In this document: piece by piece, positions 9,029 to 18,985 of the stretch | Layout: every line of letters starts with the position of its first letter | How positions within the stretch are numbered: position 1 is the stretch's first letter | Source: Bacteroidota bacterium | Lineage (GTDB): Bacteria > Bacteroidota > Ignavibacteria > UBA10030 > SZUA-254 | DNA: 39,140 nt | Direction: 5' to 3' | Assembly (NCBI GenBank): GCA_020056225.1 | Contig: JAGVIE010000024.1 | Span: 1 to 39,140 of the forward strand | Notes under the pieces: model-generated | Seen by the model: only the letters and a program-made list of their open reading frames with translations | The model's database searches: none | Told to the model about the DNA's origin: nothing | Translations under genes and position numbers: made by a program

Positions 9029-9649
9029 ATGCTGGAAAACGATATTGAAATTAAGAAGAGAATCTTAGAAACCGCACGGGATCAATTCTTCAGTCATGGC
9101 TTCACTAAAGTAACGGTTGATGAGATAGCTACGCGCATAGGAATGAGTAAAAAAACGATCTACAAGTTTTATCCAAGCAAAGATGATTTAGTGCGGGCAG
9201 TAATTGATTCGACGTTATCCGATGTTCACGCATGCTGCAATAATATTATAGAAAATAACAAGCTCGATTCTGTGGAAAAGTTAAGACAGATGATGACAAC
9301 AGCGGCGCTTCATATATCAAAGATGGGTAAGCCGCTCATCGAAGATCTGGAGAGGAATGCGCCGCATGTTTGGAAAGAGATTTCCGAATTCCGCAACAGA
9401 CGCATCTATGAAGATTTCGGAAAACTTCTTCACGAAGGAAGGCAGCAGGGAATTTTTAGAAATGATGTAGACGAACAACTTATTTTGCTCATCTATGCCA
9501 ATGTCATTAGAAACGTTATCAGTCCCGAAATTCTAATGCAGCTTCCTTTTACCGCAGTGCAAGTGTATGAAGCGATTGTGAAAGTTATTTTTGAGGGCAT
9601 TCTCACAGAAGCAGGCAGGAAATATCACCTGTCGCCAATCAAGAACTGA
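9029..9649 (+). CDS. TetR/AcrR-family transcriptional regulator
   Basis: This 206-residue protein has a typical N-terminal TetR helix-turn-helix: an ILETARDQFFSHGF helix, then TVDEIATRIGMSKKTIYKFYPSKDDL (about residues 10-55). The C-terminal ligand-binding and dimerisation domain has no recognisable signature. It is the first gene before a TolC-HlyD-RND trio on the same strand, 23 bp from the TolC start. The usual role in such clusters is to repress the pump until a substrate binds. A palindrome 41 bp upstream is the probable operator. Confidence 0.92.
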   Translation: MLENDIEIKKRILETARDQFFSHGFTKVTVDEIATRIGMSKKTIYKFYPSKDDLVRAVIDSTLSDVHACCNNIIENNKLDSVEKLRQMMTTAALHISKMGKPLIEDLERNAPHVWKEISEFRNRRIYEDFGKLLHEGRQQGIFRNDVDEQLILLIYANVIRNVISPEILMQLPFTAVQVYEAIVKVIFEGILTEAGRKYHLSPIKN

Positions 9650-9672
9650 ATTTAATAACTTACGAGGTGTTT

Positions 9673-11010
9673 ATGAAATATTATAGATTACTTATTATCA
9701 CGTTAATAACATTAATTCTCTTTGGCGACTTGGCGTTTACTCAAGAGACTCTGGAGATAACAATCGAGCAGGCAATTGCTTTCGGGTTAGAGAACAGTAA
9801 ATCGCTCCACTCTTCGTTGATGAAAGTAGAATACTCTGATGCGAAGTCTAGCGAAACCAACACCCTGCTTTACCCGTCATTGAAATTTGGCGGATCGTAC
9901 ACGAGGTTAAGCGAAGTACCATCATTTCAAATAGGACCATTCGGACAGCTCATGCCCGAGAAAGTTACGGTATCTCAAGCAGTGTTTGATAACTACAACA
10001 TGCGGCTTACGCTTCAACAACCGTTGTTTACCGGGCTACGGCTTATCAACAGCTCGAAAGCGGCGAGCTATTCGGCAGAGGCGAGTGGGCAGGATTATCA
10101 AAAAGATAAGACAGATCTCATCTATAATGTCACCAATGCCTATTGGAGTCTATTCAAGGCGAATGAATTCAAAAAAGTTGTCGATGAGAATGTTGAACAG
10201 GTCAAAGCTCATCTCAAGGATGTACAAAATTTCTTTAATCAGGGAATTGTCACAAAAAATGAAGTTCTGAAGGTAGAAGTACAGCTATCCAATGTTCAAG
10301 TTCTTCAGATCGATGCTCAGAATAACGTTCAACTTGCAACAATAGGATTGAATAGTTTGATAGGGCTTCCTTTAGAAACGAAGCTTGACCTCTCATCGAA
10401 GGCAGAACAAACGGATAAACAGTATGATAATGTGAACACGCTCGTTCAAAAAGCAATCGATAATCGACCGGATATAAAATCCATGGAGCTTCGAGTGAAA
10501 GCGGGCGAAGCCGGCGTTTCAATAGCTCGTGCAGGTTGGTTCCCTCAAATTTATCTTGTAGGGAATTATATTTATGCCCGACCGAATCAGCGGATATTCC
10601 CAACGCAGGATAAGTTTAAAGACACATGGGATGTTTCGATCTCTGCGTCGCTTGATATTTGGAACTGGGGCACAACAATCTATCAAACTGATGAAGCACA
10701 AGCGCAGCTTGCTCAAGCAAAAGACGGTCTTGGACTTCTCAAGGATGGTATCACGCTTGAAGTAACTCAATGTTATTTGAATTTCAATCAATCGAAAGAG
10801 CGAATTGCAGTTGCAGAGAAAGGTGTCGGTCAGGCTGAGGAGAATTATCGCATCACGGATGAAAAATTCAAAGCCGGCTTGGCGCTGAATTCAGATTTGC
10901 TGGATGCGGAAGCCGCACTTATGCAGGTGAAGTTTAATTACATCCAGTCGCTGGTTGATTTTGAACTTGCTAATGCCCGTTTGCTGAAGGCACTTGGACA
11001 GGGTAAGTAG
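9673..11010 (+). CDS. TolC-family outer-membrane efflux protein
   Basis: The protein has about 445 residues when started at ATG 9673, which has GAGGTG just upstream; the open frame also has GTG at 9667, but that would overlap the ribosome site. An N-terminal signal peptide (KYYRLLIITLITLILFGDLAFTQ) precedes two OEP repeats rich in long alpha-helical, coiled-coil-forming segments. TolC proteins form the trimeric outer-membrane channel of tripartite pumps. It sits between the TetR gene and the HlyD-type adaptor, so it is probably the dedicated exit duct for the RND pump downstream. Confidence 0.92.
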   Translation: MKYYRLLIITLITLILFGDLAFTQETLEITIEQAIAFGLENSKSLHSSLMKVEYSDAKSSETNTLLYPSLKFGGSYTRLSEVPSFQIGPFGQLMPEKVTVSQAVFDNYNMRLTLQQPLFTGLRLINSSKAASYSAEASGQDYQKDKTDLIYNVTNAYWSLFKANEFKKVVDENVEQVKAHLKDVQNFFNQGIVTKNEVLKVEVQLSNVQVLQIDAQNNVQLATIGLNSLIGLPLETKLDLSSKAEQTDKQYDNVNTLVQKAIDNRPDIKSMELRVKAGEAGVSIARAGWFPQIYLVGNYIYARPNQRIFPTQDKFKDTWDVSISASLDIWNWGTTIYQTDEAQAQLAQAKDGLGLLKDGITLEVTQCYLNFNQSKERIAVAEKGVGQAEENYRITDEKFKAGLALNSDLLDAEAALMQVKFNYIQSLVDFELANARLLKALGQGK

Positions 11011-11060
11011 AATTTACGATTTATAATAAAAAACATTTTTCTTAACAAGGAACAGTATCC

Positions 11061-12125
11061 ATGAGAAAAAAAAGAGTTATTATCGTGTCGGTTATAATTA
11101 TAGCTGCGATTATTGCAATCTTATTTTATAACAAATCTCGCAGCACTTTAAAATCGAAAAGTGAAATACTCACCTCGATATCGGTTTCGGTGACGAAAGT
11201 TGAAAAACAAAAACTAGTCACAACACGTATGATGGTAGGAACGATTGCCGCATACAACGATGTCGCAATAATTTCAGAGACATCCGGAAAAGTTATCGCT
11301 GTGTACGCGGAAGTCGGACAACATGTATCAGCAAGCGCACCGATTGTTCAGGTTGACGATGAGCTAAAGAAAGCAGCATACATTTCAGCGGAAACGAACT
11401 ACGAGAAAGCTAAGAAGGACTTAGAACGGTTTGAATCATTGTACAAGCAAAATGCAGCAACCGATCAACAAATCGAGGGCGCGCGGCTTGCGGTAAAAGC
11501 AGCAGAGGCACAATACATCTCTGCGCGCAGGCAGTACAACGATACAAAAATCAGCACGCCTATTGCTGGAATCGTAACCTCTCGAAACGTAGATGTGGGG
11601 ACTTTTGTCTCAAACAATATGCTTGTGGCGAACGTTGTCGATATCTCGCGCCTCAAGGCAAAGATAAATGTTTCCGAAAGTGATGCATTTAGTTTGAAAG
11701 TTGGCGATAAAGTAGATATAACGACGGATGTCTATCCGAGTGTAAAGTATGCCGGTAAAATCAAATCAATCAGTTCAAAAGCCGATGAAGCACACACGTA
11801 TTCCGTTGAGGTTACGCTCGATAATTCCAAACAATATCCTCTCAAGGCAGGAATGTTCGGACGCATTTCATTTACAGCAAAAATGGACGGTAAAGTTCTT
11901 GCAATTCCACGTGAAGCCCTTGTCGGCAGCATTAAAACACCGCAGGTGTATATTGTAGATGGAGGTGTTGCCCGTCTCCGGAGTATTGTTGTCGGTTCGG
12001 AGATTGGAACAGCCATATCGGTTCTTGGCGGTTTGAACGAGGGAGACACCGTGGTTACAAACGGACAAAATAATCTTAAAGACAGCGTGGCCGTCACAAT
12101 CATGAAGGAGGATTTTGCAAAGTGA
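11061..12125 (+). CDS. HlyD/AcrA-type periplasmic adaptor of RND efflux pump
   Basis: This 354-residue protein has an N-terminal membrane anchor (about residues 4-23) after a basic MRKKR start, then a lipoyl-like half (SGKVIAVYAEVGQHVSASAPIVQVDD), a helical hairpin (about residues 105-160) and the second lipoyl half plus beta-barrel (DTKISTPIAGIVTSRNVDVG). This is the standard membrane-fusion-protein order. The C-terminal GLNEGDTVVTNGQNNLKDS is the usual membrane-proximal domain. There is no lipobox cysteine, so it is held by the transmembrane helix. An AAGGAA site supports the start. It joins the RND pump to the TolC channel. Confidence 0.93.
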   Translation: MRKKRVIIVSVIIIAAIIAILFYNKSRSTLKSKSEILTSISVSVTKVEKQKLVTTRMMVGTIAAYNDVAIISETSGKVIAVYAEVGQHVSASAPIVQVDDELKKAAYISAETNYEKAKKDLERFESLYKQNAATDQQIEGARLAVKAAEAQYISARRQYNDTKISTPIAGIVTSRNVDVGTFVSNNMLVANVVDISRLKAKINVSESDAFSLKVGDKVDITTDVYPSVKYAGKIKSISSKADEAHTYSVEVTLDNSKQYPLKAGMFGRISFTAKMDGKVLAIPREALVGSIKTPQVYIVDGGVARLRSIVVGSEIGTAISVLGGLNEGDTVVTNGQNNLKDSVAVTIMKEDFAK

Positions 12126-12164
12126 AACGGCATTTCACTATGCACGAATAACGGAGAAACAAAT

Positions 12165-15100
12165 ATGACTATAACTGAATTATCAATAAAACGTCCAACA
12201 CTCGTCATCGTTGTATTTACTATCTTAGGCGTTCTGGGCTTGTTCAGCTACAACCAGTTGAAGTATGAACTGTTGCCCAAAATCACGCCTCCTTTTCTGG
12301 TGATCATCACAGTCTATCCGGGCGCATCACCGCAAGAGGTTGAAACTTCGGTAACTAAGGTGCTTGAAGACGCTGTTTCAGGAATCGATAAGATAGCAAC
12401 TGTATATGCTACATCGCAGGAAGGCGTTTCCATAGTATCATTGGAATTTTCAATGAAGGCAAGTATAAGTATTGCGCTTCAGGATGTGCAGAGGAAAGTG
12501 AACGAAGTTTCCGCCCAACTTCCAGCCGGATCAAAAACACCGTCGATAACAAAATTTGCGTTAGATGAACTTCCGGTTCTTCGGATGGGTGTAACTGCGA
12601 GTATGCCGTCGAGAGATTTCTATCAATTACTCGATGACCGGATTCAGCCGAGGCTTGCAAAACTTGCCGGGGTCGGGCAAATTACACTCGTAGGCGGCGA
12701 TGAGCGCGAGATTAAAGTAAATGTCGATCCGCAAAAACTCCGCTCGTATGGATTATCTCTTCTGCAGGTTACGCAGTTGGTTAAATCATCGAATATGGAT
12801 TTTCCGACAGGGAAGTTGAAAGACGGCGATTATCAATATATTATCCGGCTTGCAGGAAAATATAATTCAATCGAGGAATTAAGACGATTAGTCGTCGGGC
12901 AATCGAAGCAGGGAGGAGATATTCGTCTTAGCGATATCGCTGAAGTTGAAGATGGACGAAAGGATTACTCGACACTTAGCAGAATCAACGGTAAAACATC
13001 TATCGGCATACTGGTTCAAAAACAAGGTGAGGCAAACTCGGTGGAAGTCAGCCGGATTGTTAGAGCGGAACTCACAAAACTTGAAAAAGATTATTCCAAC
13101 ATCGGGCTAAAGTTTAACATAGCCCAGGATGGTTCTCTCTTTACAACCGAAGCGGCTGATGCGGTGAAACATGACCTTATGTTAGCGATCATTTTTGTTG
13201 CCGTAGTGATGCTTGCATTCCTTCACAGTATCCGGAATTCGATTATTGTGATGATTGCTATTCCAACATCGCTTGTTACAACATTCATTGCCGTCTATGC
13301 GTTCGGATTCACACTAAACCTGATGGTGCTTCTTGGTTTATCGCTTGTGATAGGTATTCTTGTAGATGATTCGATAGTCGTTCTCGAAAACATTTACCGT
13401 TATCTCGAAAAGGGAGATGAAAGGAAGAAAGCATCTCTCCGCGGACGAAACGAAATCGGTTTCGCAGCATTATCGATAACATTGGTTGATGTGGTTGTGT
13501 TCGTGCCGCTCACCTTAGTATCAGGCATAGTCGGCAATATCTTGCGCGAGTTTGCAATGGTCGTTGTTTTTTCAACGTTGACTTCACTGTTTGTTTCATT
13601 CACCATCACGCCGATGCTTGCTTCACGTTTTGCAAAATTAGAAAGGCAAACCCGTAAAACACTTATCGGCACATTTGCCGTTTGGTTCGAGTCACAGTAC
13701 CACAAGCTTGCGGCAGAATATCAAAAGATTCTTAAATGGAGTTTAATTCATCGCGGTAAAGTCGCGCTTCTCGCTCTCAGTTTATTCATCGCAACCATCG
13801 CGCTAGTGCCCCTTGGGTTCATCGGAACAGAATTTATGACGCCCGTTGATCGCGGTGAATTCACCGTAACGATGGAACTTCCGCCCGGTGCAACGCTCGA
13901 CTATACAAACTCCGTTGCACAACAGGCGGAAAAAATTGTATCGGCAATACCCGAAGTCCAAAAAATCTTCGTCAACATTGGTGCATCTACAGAAGGATTG
14001 ATTGGGCAGTCATCGAATAATGTCGCTGAAGTTAATGTTTCCATATTGCCGAAAGAAGAACGTGCACGTTCTACCGATGACATTAGCGGTGAGATTCGCA
14101 GTAAGATTTATAAAATTCCGGGTGTTAAAGTTCGTGTCAGCCCGATAGGAATTTTTGGTACGGCAAACCAATCACCGATTCAAATTGTTGTAAGCGGCAC
14201 TAATTACGATGAAGTTCGTGTTGCCGCGGGACAGTTATCCGAGATGGTCAAAGGAGTTCGAGGTACGGCAGACGTTCGTCTATCTTCGGAAGAAGGGAAA
14301 CCGGAAACACGCATCGATATTGACCGTGAGAAAATGGCAGACCTTGGCTTGACGCTCGCGGAGGTCGGGGCGGGATTGCGTACGGCGTTTAACGGTGACG
14401 ACGATTCGAAATTCAGGGATGGCGCCAATGAATATCCGATCAGGATTATTCTCGATCAATTCGACAGAACCAAAACGAGCGACATCGAGAATCTCACATT
14501 CGTGAACAAAAAAGGACAAATAATTGAATTGAAACAGTTTGCTCGCATGGCGGTCACCACCGGTCCTACAAAACTTCAACGGCAAGATCGCAATTACTCC
14601 GTTACCGTATTCTCGCAAGTCATCGGCAGGCCCTCAGGCGACGTTGCCGGAGACATCAAAAAGGAAGTCGCAAAGAATAGTTTACCTCCGGGCACAATCG
14701 TGACGTATCTTGGCGATGAAAAAAACCGCTCGGAGGGCTTTGGTGATTTGGGACTTGCGTTGATGGCGGCAATCTTGTTCGTCTATCTGATCATGGTCGC
14801 GCTTTTCGATTCATTTGTTTATCCGTTCATCGTATTATTCTCGATTCCGGTAGCGATGATAGGCGCCTTGCTGGCACTTGCGCTTACAGGTAAAGCGCTT
14901 AGTATCTTCACGATTCTCGGTATTATCATGCTTGTAGGACTTGTAAGCAAAAATGCAATATTACTTGTTGACCGCACTAACCAGATGCGTGCCGAACAGA
15001 AACTTTCCGTTCACGATGCATTGCTTGAAGCAGGCAACACACGATTGCGCCCGATTCTTATGACAACAGCATCTATGATTGTTGCCATGTTCCCGATAGC

Positions 15101-15341
15101 AACGAGTTTAAGCTCGGGTTCGGAGTGGAAGTCAGGTCTCGCGTGGGGATTGATCGGCGGATTGACAAGCTCGCTTCTCTTAACGCTTGTTCTTGTTCCG
15201 GTTGTTTATACTAAAGTTGATGAGTGGAAAGAAACCGTACCTGCATTCGTCATGAAGCTGTTACGAAGACCTATAAAGAAAAAAATTGAAGAACCGGTAC
15301 CGGACGATGTTGTTGGTGCTGTGGAGTTTGAGGGGAAATAA
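12165..15341 (+). CDS. RND-family efflux transporter permease (AcrB/HAE1-like)
   Basis: At 1058 residues this has full RND length, with 12 predicted membrane helices and two large periplasmic loops after TM1 and TM7. Proton-relay residues are conserved: the paired aspartates in TM4 (GILVDDSIVVLENIYR) and the TM10 lysine (GLVSKNAILLVDRTNQ), equivalent to Asp407/Asp408 and Lys940 of AcrB. It exchanges protons for substrates and is energised by proton-motive force. Substrates cannot be predicted, but the pattern is HAE1 (drug/hydrophobe) rather than heavy-metal type. It ends the efflux operon, and a hairpin with a T-tract follows. Confidence 0.95.
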   Translation: MTITELSIKRPTLVIVVFTILGVLGLFSYNQLKYELLPKITPPFLVIITVYPGASPQEVETSVTKVLEDAVSGIDKIATVYATSQEGVSIVSLEFSMKASISIALQDVQRKVNEVSAQLPAGSKTPSITKFALDELPVLRMGVTASMPSRDFYQLLDDRIQPRLAKLAGVGQITLVGGDEREIKVNVDPQKLRSYGLSLLQVTQLVKSSNMDFPTGKLKDGDYQYIIRLAGKYNSIEELRRLVVGQSKQGGDIRLSDIAEVEDGRKDYSTLSRINGKTSIGILVQKQGEANSVEVSRIVRAELTKLEKDYSNIGLKFNIAQDGSLFTTEAADAVKHDLMLAIIFVAVVMLAFLHSIRNSIIVMIAIPTSLVTTFIAVYAFGFTLNLMVLLGLSLVIGILVDDSIVVLENIYRYLEKGDERKKASLRGRNEIGFAALSITLVDVVVFVPLTLVSGIVGNILREFAMVVVFSTLTSLFVSFTITPMLASRFAKLERQTRKTLIGTFAVWFESQYHKLAAEYQKILKWSLIHRGKVALLALSLFIATIALVPLGFIGTEFMTPVDRGEFTVTMELPPGATLDYTNSVAQQAEKIVSAIPEVQKIFVNIGASTEGLIGQSSNNVAEVNVSILPKEERARSTDDISGEIRSKIYKIPGVKVRVSPIGIFGTANQSPIQIVVSGTNYDEVRVAAGQLSEMVKGVRGTADVRLSSEEGKPETRIDIDREKMADLGLTLAEVGAGLRTAFNGDDDSKFRDGANEYPIRIILDQFDRTKTSDIENLTFVNKKGQIIELKQFARMAVTTGPTKLQRQDRNYSVTVFSQVIGRPSGDVAGDIKKEVAKNSLPPGTIVTYLGDEKNRSEGFGDLGLALMAAILFVYLIMVALFDSFVYPFIVLFSIPVAMIGALLALALTGKALSIFTILGIIMLVGLVSKNAILLVDRTNQMRAEQKLSVHDALLEAGNTRLRPILMTTASMIVAMFPIATSLSSGSEWKSGLAWGLIGGLTSSLLLTLVLVPVVYTKVDEWKETVPAFVMKLLRRPIKKKIEEPVPDDVVGAVEFEGK

Positions 15342-15348
15342 AACCACG

Positions 15349-15375
15349 TCGTCCTGAGCAAAGTTGAAGGACGAT
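15349..15375. repeat. Intergenic palindromic repeat
   Basis: TCGTCCT (15349-15355) pairs perfectly with AGGACGA (15369-15375) across a 13-nt loop reading gagcaaagttga-like sequence. The pattern resembles the widespread CTGAGC-nn-GTCGAAGG intergenic repeat seen in many bacterial genomes. Part of a similar element is at 20386-20475. Confidence 0.55.
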
Positions 15376-15392
15376 GGATATTTTTAACATCA

Positions 15393-15428
15393 AAACCTTC
15401 AGGGTTTCTAAAACTTTGGAGGTTTTTT
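15393..15428 (+). terminator. Probable Rho-independent terminator after the efflux operon
   Basis: AAAACCT and AGGTTTT arms flank an inner AAACC...GGTTT hairpin, and the outer arm runs into a tract of seven T. It lies about 50 bp after the RND stop codon, where the plus-strand operon should end before the convergent minus-strand gene. Arm limits are approximate to about one base. Confidence 0.5.
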
Positions 15429-15466
15429 TGTAATACGGTCAGACAACGTGATTTGTAAAAAAGACG

Positions 15467-15515
15467 TCCCGCTTGCGACTTATAATAGATGCATTATTTT
15501 ATGGAGCACGCGGGA
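15467..15515. repeat. Split TCCCGC/GCGGGA inverted repeat
   Basis: TCCCGC (15467-15472) and GCGGGA (15510-15515) are inverted copies separated by 37 bp in the gap between the efflux operon and the GHKL-ATPase gene. The arms match those of the tight hairpin at 3037-3053, suggesting a related repeat interrupted by AT-rich sequence. Confidence 0.3.
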
Positions 15516-15589
15516 TGTAATGAGCACTACTGTTCATAAGATAAATCGAATGACTTTTTTACAATTGTTAGCTACAGTTGTGGCTCTGA

Positions 15590-18500
15590 TTAATTCTGTT
15601 CTGATTGCAAGACAAAGGACACAAACTCATCTATAGATTTTGCGGTACTCCAAACTGGTTCCTTAATCCGATAGCGTATTTTTGCTTCAGTCATATCTAT
15701 TTCGACGTCACCAGCCACCGAAACAGTATCTGATGTTAATTCCTGAAGTGATGATACTTCACTAACTTTCACTCTGAGCAGTTCACCTATGTTCGTGACA
15801 AAACGGGCTTTTGACCTGATAGTTTCATCTGTCGGTTCTGCATCATCAAGGGGAACCACGCACAAAGCAAATGATGCTTGATTGTTAACAGCGGTCTCTC
15901 CCTGTTTGCTCGTCATAGTCACGAAGGGTTTAAGAGTCGATTTGATTTCGACCAATATTTTCTTTGTGCCACCCTGAATCTTTATCAATTGCTCTTGGTT
16001 GTCATGGATAAAGTCGTTCTCGATTTCGTAGTCGCTGCCAATACCAGTGCGTGATATATCGAAACCTAACTGTTGGTATTGGTCGCTTCGAAAAATAGCC
16101 TCAAATATCTTCTCAACTTTGGAGCCCATCTCTTGATTGGCCTTGACCCGTAGACGGTCTCTTTTATGCTTCTCAAATATCAGGAGCAAATCTGTTGATG
16201 GCATTCCGCTTGTGAGCATCGCAATAACTGCTTTATCCAACTCCTGTCTGGTATTTTCATCACCCTTTGCAAGAATATTTCTTAGCAAATCTCCAGCGCT
16301 AACTCCCAATCGACTTAGTAATAAAGCAGGTTTGTCCTCATTGAGCTTTGAAATTAAATCCGGCTCGCTTTCAAAAAGGGACGCAAGATTGATGGATGAA
16401 GGTTTATCAGCTTTATTTTTTGAAACATAAATCCATGAATTCTTTTTGAGATACAGTAGCCAATGCGATGGATAGACACGGTGGGTAGATCCGCATCCAC
16501 AAGTTACGTCGATAGGTTGCGACCAACTAGAATCAACTTCAACGACGCAGTTAAGAAGAAACTTGAGAAATTCCACGGTCCTCGATTTCGTTTTTCTAAC
16601 TCTCTCATAGATCCCTTTGCCTTCCAAATCGAGGTAAGCAATTCGCATCAGATGAATGTTCTCTACAAGATGTTCTTTCTCTTCAGATTGAGAAATCTCG
16701 TTTGTTACTTTCAAAGGCTCGACAAGTAAATACTCAAGTTCGTCACCCGATAACTTTGTTTGTTGAGCAAAAATTGGATTGGAGTATATTAACCCATTCT
16801 CTGCTAAGTACTGCCAATTCTCAGAGCTAATGCTTTGACTGTAAATCAACGAGAAAATGAAATCTTTTGGGAAAACATTCGAAAAAGATTCAGGCACATT
16901 TTGCCATAAACATATAGGCAGCAACAGTTTCTGGTGTTCTGACAAACGAGCGATTGCTACACGTTCTTTCTCATCGGCCTTGTGGCAAACGATAGGAAAG
17001 TCTTTTAATAAGTCAGCTCGCTTGTGCATGACTAACCAAGAAAAAAGAGAAATGCTCGTTTCTTGAATGTTACTTCTCTCAAAATCAGTTTCACTCCAAT
17101 TCTTGACCATTGGCACAATATCCCTTAACAAATCTTCTTGTTTCTTGATGTTTAAGAGTGAGGGATCGAGTGAGATGTCTCGGCGCACAAGCCTTTCTCT
17201 GAAATCTATACCAACTTGAATACCTATATCCTTGAGTGATTCTTCAATGTTAGCATCAAGATACAAGTTGTTAGATTTATTTTGGAGAATTCCGTTTTGA
17301 TTAGGAATGAGAGCATGATCAGCCAGCAATGTCATTTGATTCTGCGATACAATATACCCGAGGAGATTATTGAGCCAAGAAATAGAATCAACAACTCCCG
17401 TTGCCGACGATTTGTTCAGAGTCACCGTCAAGGCGTCAAGATTCCGCAAAGCAGAAACGTGTTTGCAGAGTTTTAGTAACGTAAGTGAGCTTTCCAGATT
17501 TTCGAGTTTGGTATCCAATAAGTCAGCCCACATTTTGCTAGCCGATAACCAGTGATCTGTGTGAGTCTTTGCAGAGATTTCATCGGGAAATACTTGGAAT
17601 GATAGATCCCAAAAAATTTCAATGGGTAAGTCAACCGGGAAAAGAGATTTTCTTGGTGAGTTGATGTCGCCGCTTTGGTTTTCGACGAGACTGATGTCTA
17701 ACAATTGTTGCAAAAGTATTCGTAGGATTCCATTATACCAATTAGCGTCCAGGCCTTTCTGGCTTGTCTTTCCAATTTGAGTTAGATTGAAGAGATTTTT
17801 CCATTTCAGTTCTGAACAGCGGCGAACAAGCGACAAATAAAGATTGCTGGCTTGCTCGATGATCCTCTTATTTGCCTTGATGTCGTCAGTCGTATCTTCG
17901 CCAAGAAAAAGTCCATCTCGTTCTGGCTTTGGCTTGAAGTCACAACTATTTATGATTGCAGGAAAAGAAAAGTCCTCGGTTCCGAAAAGAGGAAAGTCGA
18001 AAAAGAGGCGAGGTATGTCGCTTTGAAGTGCCTTAATTTCGTACTTGTTTTCCGTAATCTCAACAATTTCAACTGCAACTGATGTCCGTCCATCAGTCCC
18101 AACAGCGATTGTCATTCTACTCGGTTTATGATGATCTCTAAGATGCTCTACGGAAATGATGCGAATCAGTCCATCTTCGTTCTCCGGTACTGCTAACTTC
18201 TTGAACGAGTGAGAAATCCCATTTGTCTTAAGAGTGATTGAATCAAATTTGCGATTGAAGCACAAAACAAACGGAATCAGTCTCGGTAAGTCCTCGACAC
18301 CTTTATTTGCTATAACAATGGCTTGTGCATCGAGAGGATAGCGATATTGTGTTGTAAAGCCATCAGCTACGTGATAGTCGTTTGCTTGGCTCCTCAAGAA
18401 TTCTTTCGAAGAGGACTCCATTGCAGTCTCAATCTGGTCTACTGTTTTGCCACTCCTATCCAAGGTGAATTGAAAGTGCTTCTGATTGTTCAGGAGACTT

Positions 18501-18865
18501 GAGATAATCACCTGCTTCGATAGGAGGTGTGTCGCAAGAAATCCAGTACCAAACTTACCAGTCTTGTCAGACAACCCCTTCTTTGTTGAACCGTGATAAA
18601 TGAGATGGATTATTTCTTCGTCCGTAAACGCTATCCCGTTATGTCTGAACATTAGTGCTTCATTTGTAAATTCGATCTCAACAGAGACCCTCTTGCTATC
18701 GGGAACAGAGTCCTTTGCATTTTGGAGCAACTCCCAAAGCCAACGCCTTTCATGTTCACCACGCTCGTTAAACAGTTTATCTAATTCATCGAAGACTGTT
18801 TGGGCATTATTCTCTCGGAATACTATAAGTCTCTTTTCTTCAAATATTTTTTCGTATTCGTTCAT
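15590..18865 (-). CDS. Sacsin/Hsp90-like GHKL ATPase with C-terminal nuclease-like (NOV_C/DUF3883-type) region; candidate defence protein
   Basis: This 1091-residue protein starts with a GHKL ATPase domain of the sacsin N-terminal type: N-box WELLQNAKDS (residues 44-53; Glu45, Asn49), G1 box FRHNGIAFTDEEI (73-85, with His in place of the usual Asp), GSTKKG (92-97) and GKFGTGF (103-109). The middle (about 200-900) is long and mostly helical without motifs I know. Near the C-terminus, GSDYEIE (from 943; Asp945), KKILVEIKST (Glu973, Lys975) and TMTSKQGETAV form a D...E-x-K pattern like PD-(D/E)xK nucleases and DUF3883/NOV_C domains. Proteins pairing such ATPases with nuclease domains are common in defence loci; the role here is inferred. 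It stands alone, with AT-rich DNA and a TATAAT-like box upstream (18914-18919). No signal peptide is present. Confidence 0.75.
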   Translation of the reverse strand: MNEYEKIFEEKRLIVFRENNAQTVFDELDKLFNERGEHERRWLWELLQNAKDSVPDSKRVSVEIEFTNEALMFRHNGIAFTDEEIIHLIYHGSTKKGLSDKTGKFGTGFLATHLLSKQVIISSLLNNQKHFQFTLDRSGKTVDQIETAMESSSKEFLRSQANDYHVADGFTTQYRYPLDAQAIVIANKGVEDLPRLIPFVLCFNRKFDSITLKTNGISHSFKKLAVPENEDGLIRIISVEHLRDHHKPSRMTIAVGTDGRTSVAVEIVEITENKYEIKALQSDIPRLFFDFPLFGTEDFSFPAIINSCDFKPKPERDGLFLGEDTTDDIKANKRIIEQASNLYLSLVRRCSELKWKNLFNLTQIGKTSQKGLDANWYNGILRILLQQLLDISLVENQSGDINSPRKSLFPVDLPIEIFWDLSFQVFPDEISAKTHTDHWLSASKMWADLLDTKLENLESSLTLLKLCKHVSALRNLDALTVTLNKSSATGVVDSISWLNNLLGYIVSQNQMTLLADHALIPNQNGILQNKSNNLYLDANIEESLKDIGIQVGIDFRERLVRRDISLDPSLLNIKKQEDLLRDIVPMVKNWSETDFERSNIQETSISLFSWLVMHKRADLLKDFPIVCHKADEKERVAIARLSEHQKLLLPICLWQNVPESFSNVFPKDFIFSLIYSQSISSENWQYLAENGLIYSNPIFAQQTKLSGDELEYLLVEPLKVTNEISQSEEKEHLVENIHLMRIAYLDLEGKGIYERVRKTKSRTVEFLKFLLNCVVEVDSSWSQPIDVTCGCGSTHRVYPSHWLLYLKKNSWIYVSKNKADKPSSINLASLFESEPDLISKLNEDKPALLLSRLGVSAGDLLRNILAKGDENTRQELDKAVIAMLTSGMPSTDLLLIFEKHKRDRLRVKANQEMGSKVEKIFEAIFRSDQYQQLGFDISRTGIGSDYEIENDFIHDNQEQLIKIQGGTKKILVEIKSTLKPFVTMTSKQGETAVNNQASFALCVVPLDDAEPTDETIRSKARFVTNIGELLRVKVSEVSSLQELTSDTVSVAGDVEIDMTEAKIRYRIKEPVWSTAKSIDEFVSFVLQSEQN

Positions 18866-18985
18866 TCTAATTTCTTAGTGTAATTTCGGAGCCACAATTG
18901 CGCATACTTCGTAATTATATATTGCATTATTACTCTTTTTAATAAATCAAATATAAATCTTGTTCCTTCCAAAATCAACACAAAC

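Noticed and set aside
11732-12208. 158-codon antisense frame within the HlyD-type gene
   Set aside because: The forward gene is well supported by motifs and context; the antisense translation is low in recognisable features.
15448-15636. Small 62-residue plus-strand reading frame after the efflux operon
   Set aside because: It overlaps an inverted repeat and the 3' end of the convergent GHKL-ATPase gene, and has no ribosome site or recognisable protein features.
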